From positions 1 through 64,000 of the forward strand of contig JBAMJV010008508.1 in the NCBI GenBank assembly GCA_037951105.1: 64,000 nt of DNA, given 5' to 3'. The notes under the pieces were generated by a model that was not told the DNA's origin, did no database searches, and saw only the letters and a program-made list of their open reading frames with translations. Of this stretch, positions 53,201 to 59,200 are shown in pieces; the first letter of the stretch is position 1, and every line of letters begins with the position of its first letter. Both the position numbers and the translations under genes were made by a program. Source of the DNA: Echinarachnius parma (taxonomy: Eukaryota; Echinodermata; Echinoidea; Clypeasteroida; Echinarachniidae).

Positions 53201-56200
53201 TCATCTTCCTTGAATGCCTCCTCCAATTTTAAATAAAAATTAGCGATACTTTAGTTTATGTGGTCCCTCTCTACCTGGGATGCTTTCAGTGCTATTAAAA
53301 TGAACACTGCCCAGGCAATAAATAGGTAAAAAAAAGGTTACAAAATTGACAAAATCAATTACAATCAGTTCATTATTCTATAATCATTTTCCCCTCATCA
53401 TGGTATTATAATAATTTTAACTTTGAAGCACTAATCTGTTATGTAAATCAGTTTGTTCAAAGTCATTTAAACATCAATGGAAACATACTTTCTTACCAAA
53501 TGCTTGGACTTAACACAGGCTTGCTAGCCAAGGGAGACTAACAATTGGCTTTGGGCAATTTTCAAGCAGTCAGCATATCAAGGTAAATTTGAATTTCACT
53601 TCCCCAAATAGGCAACCAAATACAATATAATTTTACAAGATTTTCTTTGGGGCTACCTTTTGCCACCAGATTCAGATTTTGGGCCACTCAAATTAGAAAA
53701 TCATCATATGTGACCTCACACCACAAAACGACCGATAAGTCGGGAAAAATGATTCTGCTAATTTTTACATGACATTAAAGTAGAAGTTATTACCTTTAAA
53801 ATGGTATATAATTTGTCATATTTGGACTAAGCGAACCCTCTCATAATGAGCCCCAAAGATTTGGAACATGGCTGAATTAGTTTTAAAGTTAGGGAGAAAA
53901 CAGGCTGTTTCAAAGATCGGCGTCCATTCAAGCACTGTAATCTGATCATATTTATTTGATTAAAAATCATATTTAAACATGATTTCTGCCGCTCAAAATT
54001 TTACAAAAGGTAGATTATGATACCCTCATTCAGGAAATACCAAAATCTTGAATTTCATATTTTAAACAAAATTTGGCTATATCAGCTAATAACAGACAAA
54101 CTACCACGGCGACATAACGGTCGTTTTGTGGTGTAAGGTCACATATTTACTTGTCAGACTGGACCACAGGGAATAAGCCCTGGTTAATTTCTAGCATGCT
54201 CTTACCTTAAGACATTTTTGACAGTGCTAGATGTTGAGGGTGCCTTGATTTGGGCTCTCTTGGCTTCACACGGGTCACAGTGGCAAGCTTTGCGTGATTT
54301 TTCAGGATCATCTAAAATAAAATAGAAAACAAAATTAGGGAGAAAAATTTTTTAAAATTCAAAATAATCAGTTGGCTGTTGACAAAGTGTAGTGAATTTT
54401 TCAGGATCATCTAAATAAAAAGGAAAACAAAATTAGGGGGGAAAATCAACATTCAAAATAATCAGTTGACAAAATGAAGATAATATTTTACATATTCCCA
54501 GGATCCTTTATTAATAATCCAAGTAAATGAAAATAAAATCTTATGCTGACTTCTTATTTACAATTCACAGAAAGTTGAACAGTGGACAAATAAGTGATGT
54601 AATTTGACAAGGTCATTTTCAAGCTTGCCTGCATGAAAATAGCACTCTAAAGTTGTATTGCATTGAACTCTATTAAAGGGATAGTTGAATTTTGTTAAGG
54701 AGTGTACAGTTTTGGTCAAACTGAATTTTAGTAACCAAAACCTGCACCATTACATTACAAACTAATTTATAACTCCATCATGCCCGAAATGAATAACAAA
54801 TTATAAAGGACTATGTAGTAAAAAGCCTGTTATCATTAAAAAGGAGCTGTTCAAACTCAAGAGGAGGCTCTCTAAAAACTCATTGGTATCAACCATTTTA
54901 TATAAAATATTGTGCATGTGATGTTTTGTTGAAATAGTAATTAGAAAGAGAGATAATCAACAACTATCTAAAAACCTCTTTTGTAAATTTTTAAAAAGAG
55001 GAAGCATTTAAAAAAAAATTAACGGCTGGTTCAAAATTATCGAATAATTGTGGGGTCCCCACAATTATTACAAATGGTTATGGATATTCAGCCATTTCTG
55101 AACCGATTTTGATCAAATAAATTTTATTCTGTCATTAAAATTGTATGCTCTTTCGAATTTGCCACTCAGTTTTTCATTATCTCACAACAAAATTATTTTG
55201 TGTAGCGCCCTCTATACCAAAACTCAACTATCCCTTTAATTTTCTACAGCCTGTACAGGGGGTTCTTTTATGATTCAATTTAGGGCCTTTTTGGCATTTC
55301 AGGGACTCAATCACCCTGAGACCCTGTGTACTTTTTTTAATGGAGGAAAAGGAAGAAACATTTTTTATATGTACAACTTTTATCATAGGCTTTTTGAAAG
55401 AACGAAAATAAAGTCTTGAAATACCCATTTGAAAATCATGTCGTTATACTATTACTAATGTCTAATGAATGATCTTTTCTGTTTACGCCAATTCACACCG
55501 GTGTAACATAATTTACGAACAACTCATCATAGGTTTTTGTACATTACAAATTCACCTTTTAATGGGGGGGGGGGGGGGGGGGGGACTAGTGGGGGGTTAT
55601 CTTTTTGCTTGTTTTCACAAAAATATGAAGGAATAGCTTATAGTTATTACTGATGGGCGACAAGTTGTTCATGACCTTAAGTTTATTCAAATCAAAGCTT
55701 CAAGCTCATAAAATTGCTTGACTTTGTAAAATTGTAATTTTAAAAATTTGACTTAATTGTAAAAATATCAGGACTCAGGTAAAAATCTGCCATCTGTAAA
55801 TTAGCAGCATCTCGCATTATATATGTGTTCTGACAGATTGCAATTAATTAGCCAATTACGAACAACATGCACAATTCTCAACAATGACAACAATGATCCA
55901 TTGAGTATAGCAGGGGGTTGCATTACCGAACGGGTTGTATTTCCGGACATACAAATTCACATAGGAAAAACGTTCAAATTTTGAAAGTTAAATTTGAAAG
56001 TCGGCATTAACGGAGGATAATAAATGGATGTTAAGCAAACATTTTCCATCATTTCCCGATGAAAATAAGCGTCGTGAGGTGTTATACGCGCGTTTTGCCG
56101 CGCACCAGTGGCAGCGCGCATGTCAATAATGACATTCCCATGCAAAACATTCACGTTCGGTTAATACAACCCGCAATTTTGCGTCAGGAAGAGGCTTCTT

Positions 56201-59200
56201 TTTTGGAAGGGTTTACAAGAAAGTTGATTTGGAGAAAAATTGGTAAATTCTCGAAGATAAAAAGGTACATCAAATGTGTTCTTTATCATGTTTATGAATA
56301 TGAGCACATCTACAATGTATTGTAAATGGTCCTGATAGGACCATTTACTGCTCACAGTGGTAAAAATCTACGGGACACAATTTAAACTACAAACAGAGAG
56401 AAAAGAACAGCATATCTAAAGTAAAAAATTGCATACCTAGATTGAAGCTGATTTTATGATTTATTGTACAAAATTTCATTTTCAAAATGATAAGTCATAC
56501 TTACAAAAATCGTCATATAAGTTCCATTTCTTTCTCTTTCTGCTCGATGTCCCATCGTAAACAAAGAAAGCCCGCCCGCAACATGCGGAGGCCGCTTATT
56601 ATTGTCCAAAACAAGCCAACTCGCGATCTGCAAGCATGCCCGCCGTATCCGATTTCGGATACGCCGTATCAGAATTCGGATACGCCGTGTCAGAATTCGG
56701 ACACGGTAACACGTGTGGTGTGGGAAGCTTGCGTGAAATACATGACAGTCATCCAGATAGCAGCAACACTTTCGAGAGGGATCACGACTGAGATTTTCTC
56801 AGTCTTTTTATTTTCCAAAACTGCAGATTTTCCATTTTTTTCGACATTTGAAGAATAATTTGGACCATTTTGGTAAGTTCATATAACACTTGTATCATTT
56901 TTAGGGCCAGTCATGATTGATTTTGTTGAATTTAAGATAAGAATTTTGTGTGAAATTTTGACAAACTTTTTTTGTACTGTCCCACATTGTTCCCGTATAG
57001 CGCAGCATTACAATGTAGTGTTGTGTGAATATGAGTTTATGCAGCTGCTCATATAATTTCCACTTTGATTTTATGCATCAATTGTTTGTTTTGTGCCGTC
57101 AAACTATTGGTGTCCGGCAATAGGACTCGATACCATACAATGTCAATGTTCATGTCATGAATCATGATGTTCAGAATGATAATATTAATACATTTGATAA
57201 GATTTCATGTCTCATGATGTTCAAACAAACAGAACTTGTTTTTGCCTGTACCAAAATAAAATGCAAAAATGATGTTCCTTGGCAGTTTTACGTTTTCGGT
57301 CATTATTTCTCTAATTCACATTCTGTCATTTCTAGGGCCGAATTCCGGGCATAATCGTGTATTAGGCCCCACCACTGCTATACTGTATGCATATAACCTA
57401 ACCATAACCATAACTAAACCCTAACCCAAACCCTAACCCTAACCCTAATTTGGTGGCTATAGGTCAGATTAATGGCTATAGGTCAGATTGGCTATATCGT
57501 GGTTTAGTCCCCTGGGGACTCCAATTTTTACAGCACCAAACTTACGGCAATTTCGATGGATTTCTCGGTCTACTAATCTTGAATAGATTTCCTTTGTGTA
57601 CGCTGCGAAACTCGCCTGAAAGCGGGGATTTCTTGGGTTTTCTTTCCACCACGCGTTTTCCCATAGAAACAATAATCACGGATGCGGACGAGTATCACAA
57701 GAGACATATAATTGCAAATTTTGTAATCGCAATCAAAAACACATAAATCGCTTCCACAAATCAGTAGTAAAACCAAAAACTGTATAATATTTAGACAGTT
57801 CAATAATTCAACTCTCTTTTACTTACTCGTGAAATTAGGCTCCGCCCTGTACAAACCTATGTAGCGCCTTCCATAGAGTTGTACATGGCGGAGCCTATAT
57901 TCACGAGTAAGTAAAGAGAGTTGAACTTCGCCAACTCTCTTTACTTACTCGTGAAATTAGGCTCCGCCCTGTATAAACCTATGGAGCGCCTTCCATAGAG
58001 TTGTACAGGGCGGAGCCTTCATTCACGAGTAAGTAGAGAGAGTTGAACATTGATTTTCATAATTACTTGATGCAGTTTATTTCGGGTTCTTAGATGTTAT
58101 TATTCTGACGAAATAAACCCAATCTCATAAATATTTGGGTTCATTTCGTCAGAGGAGTTTAGGATTCATTGATTTCACGAGTAAGTAAAGAGAGTTGGCG
58201 AAGTTCAACTCTCTTTACTTACTCGTGAATATAGGCTCCGCCATGTACAACTCTATGGAAGGCGCTCCATAGGTTTGTACAGGTCGGAGCCTTATTTCAC
58301 GAGTAAGTAAAGAGAGTTGAACATTGACTTTCATAATTACTTGAAGCAGTTTATTTTGTTTGGACGGTTCTTTGATGTATTATTCTGACGAAATAAACCC
58401 AATCTTATAATTATTTGGGTTTATTTCGTCAGAGGAGATTAGGAATGGAAAATGTTACGAATTGTCGTTCTGACGAAATAAACCCAATATTCTCGAAATT
58501 TAATATTTGTTAGTTTGTGGAAGCAGACACGCGACGCGCATCAGATCATATCGGCCGCAATTTGACTTGTCAGCTGGTAGGAAGGTGTCCGGTTCGAACT
58601 GTCCCCCGGAGCCTTATTTCACGATAATGCCGGTCAGATTAATGGCTATAGGTCAGATTTAGTGGCTATAGGTCAGATTTAGTGGCTATAGTTGGCTACA
58701 TAAGTGTATACAGTATAGCAGTGGTGGGGCCTAATACACGATATTGCCGAATTCCGTATGAATCATTAATAATACTAGTTTTAGTTATAGTTTGCAGTGT
58801 GCATGATACCTCAGTCATAATACAAGCCCCAGGCCCCAATCAGTCCACGTCTACATAAAAGATAGTAAATTAAATGTTGATGAACCGTACTGCGCAGCTT
58901 ACTCCCCAGTATAAGTGGCTTGTTTATGCTGCCGTCTACGTGATCGATATTGTGTACATTGCGATACAGGTGCTACAAACTGGCGTACTCTAAACAATAT
59001 ATCGCAGGCGGCATTTCGCAGTTCCAATATCACTATGTAATACAGAGGTACATAAGAATGAGCGAAACACAGCAAGTATACAGCGGATGATTACATAGAC
59101 CGAAGCGAAATTTTTCCTAAATTCCAGAAACTACAACATACGCCAGCATACGGTATATTTTATTAAAACGAAGAATTCTTTTTCAAAAGTATGAAAGTAA

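Noticed and set aside
56487-56858. 123-codon plus-strand frame in intron 1
   Set aside because: Passes through a palindromic 21-bp tandem repeat; no splice partner, and no recognisable domain.
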